Counted from the stretch's first letter, positions 16,801 through 24,730 are shown. The stretch: DNA of 56,781 nt from an uncultured Clostridia bacterium (GCA_934463175.1 CAKSIW010000006.1:1-56781), one strand, 5' to 3'. Notes: generated by a model from the sequence alone, not told the origin. Translations and numbers: made by a program.

Positions 16801-17589
16801 CTGATTCCCGTGTTCCCCGGCACGAACTGCGAATATGACACGGCAAAGGTTATGCGTGATGCAGGCGCAGAACCCGAGATTTTTGTGATTAACAATCTTT
16901 CGCCGTCCGCAATTGCGGAGTCGGTCGAAGATTTTGCGAAATCGCTCAGGAAATCTCAGATTGTGTTCATACCGGGCGGATTTTCGGGCGGCGATGAGCC
17001 TGACGGTTCGGGCAAGCTCATCACTGCGTTCTTCAGAAACGGTGAAATACGGGAAGCGGTCGGCGACCTTCTTGATGTGCGTGACGGTCTCATGTGCGGA
17101 ATCTGCAACGGATTTCAGGCACTCATCAAGCTCGGACTTGTGCCGTACGGAAAAATTATTGATACGGACGCGAAATGCCCGACCTTGTCATATAACACAA
17201 TTGCGCGTCACCAGTCAAAGCTTGTGCGCACGAGGGTTGCGTCAAACAAATCGCCGTGGATGTCAAACACAAGGGTCGGCGAGATATACACCGTTCCGAT
17301 TTCGCACGGCGAAGGACGGTTCATTGCTGATGATGAGCTGATTCTGCGTCTTGCGGAGAACGGGCAGATTTTGACGCAGTATGTCACAATTGACGGCGTC
17401 CCGACCCATGACATTGAGTCAAACCCCAACGGGTCGGCGTTTGCGGTTGAGGGAATAACCTCGCCCGATGGCAGAGTTCTTGGAAAAATGGGACATTCGG
17501 AAAGAATCGGAGACGGGCTTTATAAAAATGTTGAAGGACGGTTTGACATGGGAATGTTCCGTGCGGCAGTGGATTATTATCGGATTTAA
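13894..17589 (+). CDS. purL: Phosphoribosylformylglycinamidine synthase PurL, single-chain large form
   Basis: PurL converts FGAR to FGAM using glutamine and ATP. The 1231-residue protein is the single-chain form that contains the PurS-like N-terminus, two AIRS-like synthetase halves and a C-terminal glutaminase, so no purS or purQ is needed. Visible motifs are SDHCRHTTF (about 222), FKNETHNHPTEIEPFGGAAT (about 310) and, in the glutaminase, the nucleophile Cys in GICNGFQALIKLG (about 1070) and HGEGRF (about 1143). ATG 13894 follows AAAGGAAGG at good spacing; the TTG at 13888 is less well placed. Confidence 0.95.
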   Translation: MVYRVYAEKKSGLDAEASALCRELVQLLRIDGLTRVRVLSRYDVENIDGDLFEYCKDTVFSEPQLDTVSDTYDADGCRAVFAVEYLPGQFDLRASSAAECIQLISKGERPAVRTAKVYMLYGDLTDEQIESVKKYVINPVEAREASLGEYESLAMKCEIPETVETLDGFCTLDDGGLRAFIDEHGLAMDFDDIKFCQSYFISEKRDPTITEIKMIDTYWSDHCRHTTFLTTVDSVKFEDARLQRAYERYEETRRAIGRTKPVNLMDIGTLAAKYLRQTGQLDKLDESEEINACTVKIDVDVDGKTEKWLLLFKNETHNHPTEIEPFGGAATCIGGAIRDPLSGRAYVYAAMRVTGAANPLTPVSETIEGKLPQRKIVTGAANGYSSYGNQIGLATGQVSEIYHEGYAAKRMEIGAVIAAAPEENVRRERPEDGDLVILLGGRTGRDGCGGATGSSKSHNLHSLESCGAEVQKGNAPEERKLQRLFRNREASRLIKRCNDFGAGGVSVAIGELADGIEINLNAVPKKYEGLDGTELAISESQERMAVVTAKEDAERFIRLANRENLEATVVAEVKEKPYLTMNWNGRSIVNISREFLNSNGAEKHICIAPEKAQSFCRRVTGGFSEEYRALADDLNVCSQRGLSERFDSTIGAGTVLMPFGGKHQKTPIQAMVNKVSVEKGHTDTCSVMAWGYNPFIAEKSPYHGAYLAVVESVSKLVAAGAEFDEVYLTFQEYFEKPKGDPARWGKPLAALLGAFDAQMDLKIAAIGGKDSMSGTFEKIDVPPTLVSFAVTCDKTKNIVSPEFKGAEHRVVLLKPETDSDGLPKAESLLECFAEVSRLVREGRVLSAYTPCYGGVAEAIWKMGMGNGIGFRFADGVTTADIFGYCYGSFVLELSEECEIGELLGYTEDCGKLRLGGEAVDCAELLNIYEEKLEKIYPCKAETRSGDIPKLDFCAADYPSPRIGTAKPRVLIPVFPGTNCEYDTAKVMRDAGAEPEIFVINNLSPSAIAESVEDFAKSLRKSQIVFIPGGFSGGDEPDGSGKLITAFFRNGEIREAVGDLLDVRDGLMCGICNGFQALIKLGLVPYGKIIDTDAKCPTLSYNTIARHQSKLVRTRVASNKSPWMSNTRVGEIYTVPISHGEGRFIADDELILRLAENGQILTQYVTIDGVPTHDIESNPNGSAFAVEGITSPDGRVLGKMGHSERIGDGLYKNVEGRFDMGMFRAAVDYYRI

Positions 17590-17658
17590 GGGCTTTTGCC
17601 GATACGGCTGTGATTATGAAGTATATTAGTATTTATTAAAAGACAGGGTGGTGTGCTT

Positions 17659-19323
17659 GTGAAAACAGATATTGAAATTGCACAGAGCGTGCAGATGAAG
17701 GAAATCGGAGAAATTGCAAGGACGGCAGGGATTGACGGGGAATATCTTGAGCATTACGGTAAATATAAAGCGAAGGTGGATTTGTCGCTCCTCAAATCGC
17801 ACAAGCGGCGCGGAAAGCTTGTGCTTGTGACGGCGATAACCCCGACGCCTGCGGGTGAGGGAAAAACGACCACCACAATCGGTCTTGCGGACGGTCTCAG
17901 AAAAATCGGAAAGAATGTTGTGGCGGCTCTCCGCGAGCCGTCTCTCGGACCCGTGTTCGGAATCAAGGGCGGCGCGGCAGGCGGCGGCTATGCTCAGGTC
18001 GTGCCGATGGAGGACATAAACCTTCATTTCACGGGGGATTTTCATGCAATCGGTGCGGCAAACAATCTGCTTGCGGCAATGCTGGATAATCATATATATC
18101 AGGGAAACAAGCTGAACATTGACCCAAGGCGCATAACATGGCGGCGGTGTGTTGACATGAATGACCGACAGCTGCGGTTTGTGACGGACGGTTTGGGCGG
18201 CAGGGTCAACGGTGTTCCGCGTGAGGACGGCTATGACATCACGGTTGCGTCTGAGGTCATGGCGGTTCTGTGTCTTGCGACCTCAATTACGGATCTGAAG
18301 GCAAGGCTGTCGCGTCTGATTGTCGGATATACCTATTCCGATGAGCCTGTCACGGCAGGTCAGATTGGCGCGGCAGGCGCGATGTGTGCATTGCTCAAGG
18401 ACGCCCTGAAACCCAATCTTGTTCAGACACTTGAGGGAACTCCCGCGTTTGTCCACGGCGGACCGTTTGCGAATATTGCGCACGGCTGCAACTCCGTCAT
18501 TGCAACGGAAATGGCACTCAGACTCGGCGACTATGCGGTGACAGAGGCAGGATTCGGAGCAGATCTCGGCGCACAGAAGTTTTTGGACATCAAGTGCAGA
18601 TATGCAGACCTGAAGCCGTCGGCGGTTGTTGTTGTCGCAACAGTCCGCGCACTCAAAATGCATGGCGGAGAGCCGAAGGACAAGCTGGGTGAGGAAAATC
18701 TTGGTGCGCTGTCGAGGGGGATTCCAAATCTTCTGCGACATGTTTCAAACATAACTGAGGTATACCGTCTTCCGTCCGTTGTTGCGGTGAACCGGTTTCC
18801 GACCGACACCGACCGTGAGATTGAAGCGGTCATTGACGCGTGCCGTAAGCTTGGCGTGAACGTTGTTCTGTCTGATGTGTGGGCGAAGGGCGGAGAAGGC
18901 GGAACTGCTCTTGCGGAGGAGGTTGTTCGTCTTTGTGAGCGTGAAAACAATTTCTCGTTCAGCTATGAGACGGACGATACGATTGAAAACAAAATTGATA
19001 TGATTGTGAAGCGCATATACCGCGGACGCGGCGCGGCGTTCACTCCGGCGGCAAAGAAGCAGATTGACAAGCTCACGGAGATGGGCTTTGGCGGCTTGCC
19101 GATTTGTATGGCAAAAACGCAGTATAGCTTTTCGGACGATATGACGAAGCTTGGCGCGCCTGAGGATTTCACCGTGACGGTACGGAATGTCAAGGTTTCG
19201 GCAGGTGCCGGATTTATTGTTGCACTCACGGGCGATATAATGACGATGCCCGGACTTCCGAAAAGTCCTGCGGCGGAAAGAATTGATGTTGATGAGAATG
19301 GAGTAATCAGCGGATTATTTTAA
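17659..19323 (+). CDS. fhs: Formate-tetrahydrofolate ligase Fhs
   Basis: Fhs makes 10-formyl-THF from formate, THF and ATP, feeding PurN and PurH. The 554-residue protein has the P-loop TPAGEGKTTTTIGL (about 64-77), EPSLGPVFGIKGGAAGGG (about 97-114) and the family C-terminal PGLPKSPAAERID. AGGGTGG (17645-17651) is 7 bases before GTG 17659 and only 1 before the GTG at 17653, so I choose 17659. It is last in the purine operon; palindrome modules follow at once. Placing fhs under a ZTP riboswitch matches the logic of ZMP accumulating when formyl-THF runs low. Confidence 0.95.
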   Translation: MKTDIEIAQSVQMKEIGEIARTAGIDGEYLEHYGKYKAKVDLSLLKSHKRRGKLVLVTAITPTPAGEGKTTTTIGLADGLRKIGKNVVAALREPSLGPVFGIKGGAAGGGYAQVVPMEDINLHFTGDFHAIGAANNLLAAMLDNHIYQGNKLNIDPRRITWRRCVDMNDRQLRFVTDGLGGRVNGVPREDGYDITVASEVMAVLCLATSITDLKARLSRLIVGYTYSDEPVTAGQIGAAGAMCALLKDALKPNLVQTLEGTPAFVHGGPFANIAHGCNSVIATEMALRLGDYAVTEAGFGADLGAQKFLDIKCRYADLKPSAVVVVATVRALKMHGGEPKDKLGEENLGALSRGIPNLLRHVSNITEVYRLPSVVAVNRFPTDTDREIEAVIDACRKLGVNVVLSDVWAKGGEGGTALAEEVVRLCERENNFSFSYETDDTIENKIDMIVKRIYRGRGAAFTPAAKKQIDKLTEMGFGGLPICMAKTQYSFSDDMTKLGAPEDFTVTVRNVKVSAGAGFIVALTGDIMTMPGLPKSPAAERIDVDENGVISGLF

Positions 19324-19324
19324 A

Positions 19325-19540
19325 TTTTTGCGGGGGCATCGCCCCCACACCCCCTTTAAAAGGTTTTCTTTGAAAACAAACTTTTTTTCTTGTGGGGACA
19401 TTGCCTTCACCCCCTTTAAAAGGGGTTCTTTGGAAACAAACTTTTTTTCTTGTGGTGCTGTGCCCCACACCCTTTTTATGGAAACGCTGTTTCCAAACCT
19501 TCTTTATGGGGGCATTGCCCCCAAGCCCCCTGTGCGCCGC
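19325..19540 (+). repeat. Terminator-like palindrome array after fhs
   Basis: Starting directly after the fhs stop are GGGGGCATCGCCCCC, a repeated unit with CCCCCTTTAAAAGG and a T-run (two copies about 60 bases apart), GGAAACGCTGTTTCC and GGGGGCATTGCCCCC, each next to T-runs. These are the same modules, in the same orientation relative to gene direction, as those at 1-426 after the SipL-like gene. They could act as serial intrinsic terminators. Confidence 0.75.
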
Positions 19541-20160
19541 TGTCAGCCTTGATGTCAGAGTAGCTGCTTGAACAGGGAATTTTTAATGCCGTCCGAATTA
19601 AAACCGCAATCAGCGGTTTTGTCGGACTGAAACGCACGCACATCATATGAAATTGATTGATTTGTGCGTGCGTTTCACATTAAAAATTCATGTTCTTCGC
19701 AAACTCCGTCATCAAGACCGACGCAATGCGCAAGCTTAAAGGGTTTTTTACAGTTAATCCGCAAAGCTTTCAGATGAATTTTTAAAAAACAACGGGTTTT
19801 GAGTTTTTTTGTGGTTAATCCGCAGAGTATATCTTTAATTCCGCGCCTTGTTATTTGTCTCGCAGTTGGATTTTGCGAGAAACACGGATTTTCGCCGTGA
19901 ACCGTGCGCACACATTTTCATTTTCCTTAATTGTGCGCACGGTTCAGCACAGCAAAGCCGATGATTTCGGCTTTAATCTGTGCGGCGGCGGAGCAGCGCA
20001 AGCAATTTTGTTTAGTCCGCCATTGTCGGTCGGACGTCACTTTGAGCTTGGCTTCGCTTTTTGGAAACCCTATTCGCGCTGCTCGTAAAATTCTGTGTTT
20101 GAGCAATTAATCCAACCGAGACGAATGACGGCGCGCAGGGGGCTGCGGGGGCAGCGCCCC
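19541..20160. repeat. Composite structured repeat with two hairpin copies in opposite orientation
   Basis: No gene of its own is seen apart from the overlapping end of the bile salt hydrolase gene. A direct copy of the 11020-11112 element covers about 19585-19680 (14-bp stem 19629-19642 with 19663-19676). An inverted copy follows (stem 19899-19912 with 19932-19945, then a conserved spacer at about 19825-19898). At the right end (about 20098-20160) is the inverted version of the 10937-11006 block. The two islands therefore flank the purH-purD-purL-fhs segment with inverted ends. Confidence 0.75.
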
Positions 20161-21132
20161 CGTGAGATTTAAAATATCTTGATCGTTTTTGAGCGGAAAA
20201 GACAAAAGCAATTTCCCTTCAAGGTCTGTGCGGTGCATATCAACGGCGCATATACGGCGGTTTTCATATGTTGTATAATAATATATCCCTTTGTCGGCAT
20301 TGCAGCATGAGGAATACAGCGTGATTTCATATTTTCCGTCTCCAAGCTCACAGCAGCCGCGTGTCTGTTCGGCAGCCGCGAGAATGTGAAAAAACTGACT
20401 GATACTTGATTTTTCATCATTTTTTGATACAGAATTCATTTTCACAAATGCCGTGCGCACAAACCGCGATTGAGATGAAAGGTCGCCGGGGAGTCCGATT
20501 GCGCCCATGCCGCGGCTGTATATGTTCCATTCAAGCCCTGCGCTGAAACGCGGCTCCGGTGCTTTCGGCGAGAGCTGCATGAAGTTGTTCAATGCGAAAA
20601 GCTGCTGCGGAAACGGAGGATTGTTTGTCAGAACACCGATAGGATTGTCAAAAACCTGCAAACCGCTGTGCGTCGATTCAACGGTGATACATTCGCGCCT
20701 GTCGGCAAAAATCCAATGCAGAGGACTTGGCGGCATATTTTCCGCAAACGGTGCGGAGCAAATGCAGATGTCGGAAAGAGCGTTCCGCACGTCACCGATG
20801 TCCGCGCATTTTCCGAGAATATACGGAATGAACTCAAACTGTGCAATGTTTGTTTTCCCGGGCATTTCGTCGGGATAGAAAGCATTGCCGACAAAATTCA
20901 GAGCTGCTGCGCAAAGACCCTTCTCATTCACAGCATCGTAATACAGCGGATAGCCGTTTGCAATGTGTGCCATGCCGATGAGAGCAAAATGCTCAGAAAG
21001 CTGACCGCCCCGTGCGAGGCTGAAAGGAAAACGGCGCGGTGTGACAGTCACGCTCTCGCCGTAGGAAAACTCATAGTCAAGGTTTCGTCCGAAATAGAAA
21101 TCATTTGTGAGATATGTTGCCGCAGTACACAT
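20107..21132 (-). CDS. Conjugated bile salt hydrolase / choloylglycine hydrolase family
   Basis: The 341-residue Ntn-hydrolase starts MCTAATY, so Cys2 becomes the N-terminal nucleophile. Other active-site residues of the family are in place: Arg16 and Asp19 (FGRNLDYE), Asn79 (AALNF), Asn170/171 (VLTNNPPF) and Arg223 (QSRFVRTAF). Such cytoplasmic enzymes release glycine or taurine from bile salts; close relatives cleave penicillin V, so the substrate is inferred. The last 15-20 residues (after NLTG, Pro/Arg-rich) are translated from the repeat element at 20107-20165, so the native end has been replaced. AGGAG precedes the ATG. It appears monocistronic. Confidence 0.88.
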   Translation of the reverse strand: MCTAATYLTNDFYFGRNLDYEFSYGESVTVTPRRFPFSLARGGQLSEHFALIGMAHIANGYPLYYDAVNEKGLCAAALNFVGNAFYPDEMPGKTNIAQFEFIPYILGKCADIGDVRNALSDICICSAPFAENMPPSPLHWIFADRRECITVESTHSGLQVFDNPIGVLTNNPPFPQQLFALNNFMQLSPKAPEPRFSAGLEWNIYSRGMGAIGLPGDLSSQSRFVRTAFVKMNSVSKNDEKSSISQFFHILAAAEQTRGCCELGDGKYEITLYSSCCNADKGIYYYTTYENRRICAVDMHRTDLEGKLLLSFPLKNDQDILNLTGALPPQPPARRHSSRLD

Positions 21133-21182
21133 AGAAACACTCCTTTTATTGAAATAATTATATTATATCCCAATGTTATATA

Positions 21183-21215
21183 AAATAAAAACCCTGTCTT
21201 GCGACAGGCTTTTTT
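21183..21215. terminator. Bidirectional intrinsic terminator
   Basis: CCTGTC (21193-21198) pairs with GACAGG (21203-21208) around a TTGC loop; an A-rich tract precedes it and six T follow. On the minus strand it ends the membrane protein gene, whose stop is a few bases away. Confidence 0.75.
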
Positions 21216-21221
21216 GCATAT

Positions 21222-21876
21222 CTAATTTGACAATATGCTGTTAACAGGCACGGATATTCGTTTTACAAAAAAATTCACAACAACACCGGTCAAAAGTGCC
21301 GTCAGAATTGTTCCTTCGCGTGTGTCGATAATTTTGCCGTTAAACAGCACCCATGATATAACAAGCGCCAGCACCACACAGCCGATGTCAAACCCAATTT
21401 TAACATTACCGAACATCATACCCGATTTATCCGAAATGGCTTTCACAAATGCCTCTCCGGAATTCATGATGACGTTTGCGATTACGGAAAGCGACACGCC
21501 AAAGCCGAGGGTTATTATGCCGGCAAGCACAAGCAATATCCGAACAGCGTAATAATTATTTGAAACGTATGACATGCACCATACCCCAAAATCGGTGAAA
21601 ATTCCGAAAAGAAAAGAAAGCGGAAGCTGCAAAAGCTGTATTAGCTGAAATTCCTTTTTCAGTATTAATACCTGACCGGCAATCAAAAGGCAATTCCAAA
21701 TGATGAGCCATGTTCCGAGAGAAAATGAATCCATGTAGCTGCTCATGACATTCGGTACGGAAGAAATCGGGGAAACCCCAAGCTCGCCGCGTTTTGTTAT
21801 TGCAACCCCGAATGCTGCAAAAAACAAGCTTATTATAAATAATATGTATCTTTTTGGTTATTTCTTTCCTTGGCAT
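21222..21876 (-). pseudogene. YczE/YitT-like (DUF6198-type) membrane protein with a -strand frameshift
   Basis: Reading from ATG 21876 (GAGGAG 8 bases upstream) gives MPRKEITK, then the frame must change at a run of five A on the minus strand (plus 21851-21855) to continue RYILFIISLFFAAFGVAITKRGELG and five or so further membrane helices to the stop at 21222. With four A instead of five the product is a normal 217-residue integral membrane protein. As written, only a TTG inside the first helix (21827) could start the long frame, and it has no ribosome site. This is either a real inactivating frameshift, slippage at a homopolymer, or a sequence error. Confidence 0.65.
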
Positions 21877-21988
21877 TATGCATTCTCCTCTTTTGTGCCT
21901 GCTGCTTTAATATCAACTGCGTGCCATAACATAAGCCCTGCAATGAGGAACATCGTTCAAAAAGCGCATTTGTAATTCATACAAACAC

Positions 21989-22013
21989 AAAAAAGCACCA
22001 AAGGTGCTTTTTT
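21989..22013. terminator. Bidirectional intrinsic terminator
   Basis: AAAAAAGCACC (21989-21999) pairs with GGTGCTTTTTT (22003-22013) across a three-base loop. On the minus strand it would end the tRNA-Met/tRNA-Glu transcript. Confidence 0.8.
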
Positions 22014-22083
22014 GACGTTAGTGAACCAGTACGAAAACGCGACCAATCATAAAAATTTCCGCAGGGTTCGTCTGGCTCTCTAT

Positions 22084-22158
22084 TGGTGACTCCTAGGGGA
22101 TTCGAACCCCTGTAGCCGCCGTGAGAGGGCGGAGTCTTAACCACTTGACCAAGGAGCC
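22084..22158 (-). tRNA. tRNA-Glu (anticodon CTC)
   Basis: On the minus strand the acceptor stem GGCTCCT pairs with AGGAGTC (one G-T), the anticodon stem CCGCC/GGCGG encloses CTCTCAC giving anticodon CTC, the T loop is GTTCGAATC, and CCA is encoded. It lies 31 bases after tRNA-Met in the same direction. Confidence 0.95.
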
Positions 22159-22189
22159 ATATGTGTCCTGCACTGTTGTGTGCAGGATT

Positions 22190-22266
22190 TGGTAGCGGTA
22201 ACTAGATTCGAACTAGTGACACTACGGGTATGAACCGTATGCTCTAGCCAACTGAGCTATACCGCC
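22190..22266 (-). tRNA. tRNA-Met (anticodon CAT, elongator)
   Basis: The minus strand starts GGCGGTATAGCTCAG, the anticodon stem TACGG/CCGTA encloses TTCATAC, and CCA is encoded. The first acceptor pair is G-T and the sequence matches elongator Met rather than initiator. An Ile2 tRNA with the same anticodon is less likely. Confidence 0.93.
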
Positions 22267-22416
22267 ATGTCTTTTTTTAAAAGGAACATATGATATATTA
22301 CCACAAAATGCACGGCTTGTCAATAGTTTTTTTAAATTTTTTCAAATATTGCCGCGGAAATCCGCGGAGCGCAGCCGAGGATGGATACGCTCCGAAGATA
22401 TTCACAGTTTTTCTGC

Positions 22417-22518
22417 GAAAGCTTTGCCGCATGGCTTTTGCGGATTTTGCTTCTGCGGATTTTCTATGAAAGCTTTGCCGCGTCATTTTCACGGATTTCG
22501 CTTCTGCGGATTTTTCCG
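22417..22518. repeat. 51-bp tandem duplication spanning the acyl-CoA synthetase stop
   Basis: Two imperfect copies with a 51-base period (GAAAGCTTTGCCGC at 22417 and 22468; CTTCTGCGGA at 22450 and 22501) cover the last codons and the 3' flank of the minus-strand synthetase. The unit is 17 codons, so the frame is kept through both copies. Confidence 0.75.
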
Positions 22519-24155
22519 TTGAAGGTTTTCGGAAGCTCTTTCACATATTCGATAACTCTCGGATATTTATACGGCGCGGTGTTCTTCTTGACATATGCCT
22601 GAAGCTCTTTTGTCAGCTCCTCCGACGGCTCATAGCCATCGTGCAGAATCACCGTTGCCTTGACCGCAAAACCGCGGATTTTGTCGGGAACGCCCGTGAC
22701 CGCAACCTCGGAAACCGCAGGGTGCTCCATCATGACGCTCTCAATCTCAAACGGTCCGATTCGATAGCCCGAGGATTTTATGACATCATCGGTTCTGCCG
22801 ACATAGCGGAACATTCCCATTTCATCGCGGTATGCCGTGTCGCCCGTGTGATAGAAGCCGCCGTAGAGTGCCTCATGCGTGTCCTCCGCGCTCAGGTTAT
22901 ATGTGTCCAGGAGACCGCAGGACTTGCGTTTTGCGCTCAGAACCCTGATGCATATCTCGCCTGTCGTTCCGCGCTGGCATGACTGATTTTCCTTGTCAAG
23001 AATATGCACGTCAAATCCCGGAACGGGAAGCCCGATTGCACCCGGAACAGGCTCTGTCCAAGGCTTGATTGTCGCAATGCAAAGCGTGGTCTCGGTCTGA
23101 CCGAAGCCTTCATAAATTTTAAGTCCCGTTGCCTCATACCACTTGTTGTATATCTCGGGGTTCAGAGCCTCGCCTGCCGTGCAGCAGTGCGTGAGCGATG
23201 AAAGGTCATATTTTGAAACATCGTTCTGAAGCATCATGCGATACATTGTGGGCGGAACGCAGAAGGTTGTGACTTTATATTTTTCAAGCTTGGAGAGAAT
23301 GTCTGCGCCGTCAAACTTGTTGAAGTCATAAACCATAACCGCGCTTTCGCCGAACCACTGACCGTAGAGCTTGCCCCAGAGTGATTTCAGCCAGCCCGTG
23401 TCGGAGATGGTCAGGTGCAGCCCGCCGTCAACGACCCTGTGCCAGAAAACGCCCGTCATGATGTGACCGAGGGGATATTTGAAGTTGTGGGATATGATTT
23501 TCGGATAGCCCGATGTTCCCGATGAGAACGCGATGAGCATTGTGTCGTCCGCACGCGTTGCGTCCTTGCCTGTCGGTCTGTGCCATTCCTCGCCTGCCAT
23601 TTCATAGCCTGCCTCAAAGTCAATCCAGTCGTCGCCTGCGTTTTTGTGTCCGGTGACAAATTTCAGTCTGACAGTTTCATATTTTCCCTTGCCCTCGTCA
23701 AAATATTCGGTTTCATTGCCGTCACCCGTGACAACAACTGCCGCAACATTTGCCGCGTTGCAGCGGTATACATAGTCCTTTGCCTTGAGCATGTTTGTTG
23801 CCTGAATGACAACTGCGCCGATTTTGTGGAGTGCCAGAATGCAGATCCAGAAATAGTAGCTGCGCTTGAGCACCAGCATAACGCGGTCGCCCTTGCGGAT
23901 TCCCATATATTTGAAATAGTTTGCCGCCTTGTTTGAAGCCAGCATCATATCGCGGAAGGTGAACCGCTTTTCCTCGCCGTCTGCCGAAATCCACAGCATT
24001 GCGAGCTTGTCGGGTTTTGTGTGTCCCAGCTCGTCCACAACGTCATATGCAAAGTTGAACTTGTCGGTGTAGCTGAGCTTGTAGTTGTTCTGTGCGTCTT
24101 TGAGAGAAAGAAAATCATCTCTCTTTGCGCCGACGAATTTTTCATATATAGCCAT
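22464..24155 (-). CDS. AMP-forming acyl-CoA synthetase, medium/branched-chain type
   Basis: The 563-residue ANL-superfamily enzyme activates a carboxylate as acyl-AMP and then acyl-CoA. The A3 loop is AFSSGTSGYPKIISHN (about 207-222), the A5 motif GFGQTETT (about 350), A7 HTGDTAYRDEMG (about 446) and the C-terminal hinge/A10 lysine region PKTFNGKIRRSEI. The motif set is closest to medium-chain (ACSM-like) synthetases. It starts 23 bases after the XRE-cupin gene behind GGAGG and is last in the branched-chain oxoacid cluster, where it could activate, or in reverse release, isobutyrate, isovalerate or 2-methylbutyrate. The 3' end carries a 51-bp tandem duplication. Confidence 0.88.
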   Translation of the reverse strand: MAIYEKFVGAKRDDFLSLKDAQNNYKLSYTDKFNFAYDVVDELGHTKPDKLAMLWISADGEEKRFTFRDMMLASNKAANYFKYMGIRKGDRVMLVLKRSYYFWICILALHKIGAVVIQATNMLKAKDYVYRCNAANVAAVVVTGDGNETEYFDEGKGKYETVRLKFVTGHKNAGDDWIDFEAGYEMAGEEWHRPTGKDATRADDTMLIAFSSGTSGYPKIISHNFKYPLGHIMTGVFWHRVVDGGLHLTISDTGWLKSLWGKLYGQWFGESAVMVYDFNKFDGADILSKLEKYKVTTFCVPPTMYRMMLQNDVSKYDLSSLTHCCTAGEALNPEIYNKWYEATGLKIYEGFGQTETTLCIATIKPWTEPVPGAIGLPVPGFDVHILDKENQSCQRGTTGEICIRVLSAKRKSCGLLDTYNLSAEDTHEALYGGFYHTGDTAYRDEMGMFRYVGRTDDVIKSSGYRIGPFEIESVMMEHPAVSEVAVTGVPDKIRGFAVKATVILHDGYEPSEELTKELQAYVKKNTAPYKYPRVIEYVKELPKTFNGKIRRSEIRENDAAKLS

Positions 24156-24178
24156 TTTGCCTATCCTCCAACAGATTA

Positions 24179-24730
24179 TTATTTAATTACAACGGCAATA
24201 AACTGAGCCTGCTTATCGCCGAGCGCCACCTCTGCATGAGGAACACCTGAATCAAAATATACACTGTCGCCCTTGGAAAGCTCATAAGATATATCGCCTA
24301 TATAGAATTTCATTTTTCCCGAAAGAACATAGTTGAACTCCTGCCCCTCATGGCATTTCATGACGGGCGGCTTGTCGTCGGGAGTGATTGTAACCAGAAA
24401 CGGCTCAGCCTTCTTGTTGCGGAAGGTGTATGCCAAATGTTTATAGTCATATTCATGCTCACGTTTGACGGAATAGCCCTTGCCGCGCTTGACGGTGCAG
24501 CACATGGAAAGTGTCGGTGCGCTGCCGCTGATGAGGTCAAGCACGTCAACATTCAGAATCTCAGCCGCGTTATAGATGAAGCTGAATGAAAAGTCCATTT
24601 CGCCGTTCTCATATGAAATGTAGGTTTTCTCGTCAACGTCAAGCTTTTTTGCCATTTCGGCGGTTGTCAGCTCCGCCTCCTCGCGCATGAACGCAAGTCT
24701 CATGCCGATGTCTTTTATCTGTGCATTCAT
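24179..24730 (-). CDS. XRE-family regulator with C-terminal cupin sensor
   Basis: The 183-residue protein has an N-terminal helix-turn-helix (about 10-62, with LTTAEMAKKLDVDEKTYISYENG). A C-terminal cupin (about 110-178) carries HEGQEFNYVLSGKMKF and GVPHAE. XRE-cupin proteins usually act as transcription regulators of a nearby metabolic pathway, with the cupin binding a small ligand. Its ATG overlaps the stop of the oxidoreductase gamma subunit (ATGA), so it is made with the enzymes it may control. The ligand is unknown; a branched 2-oxoacid, acyl-CoA or amino acid is a guess. Confidence 0.85.
   Translation of the reverse strand: MNAQIKDIGMRLAFMREEAELTTAEMAKKLDVDEKTYISYENGEMDFSFSFIYNAAEILNVDVLDLISGSAPTLSMCCTVKRGKGYSVKREHEYDYKHLAYTFRNKKAEPFLVTITPDDKPPVMKCHEGQEFNYVLSGKMKFYIGDISYELSKGDSVYFDSGVPHAEVALGDKQAQFIAVVIK

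Noticed and set aside
22190..22266. tRNA-Ile2 or initiator tRNA-Met
   Set aside because: The acceptor GGCGGTA/TACCGCT and D arm fit elongator Met; an initiator would begin CGC with a mismatched first pair.
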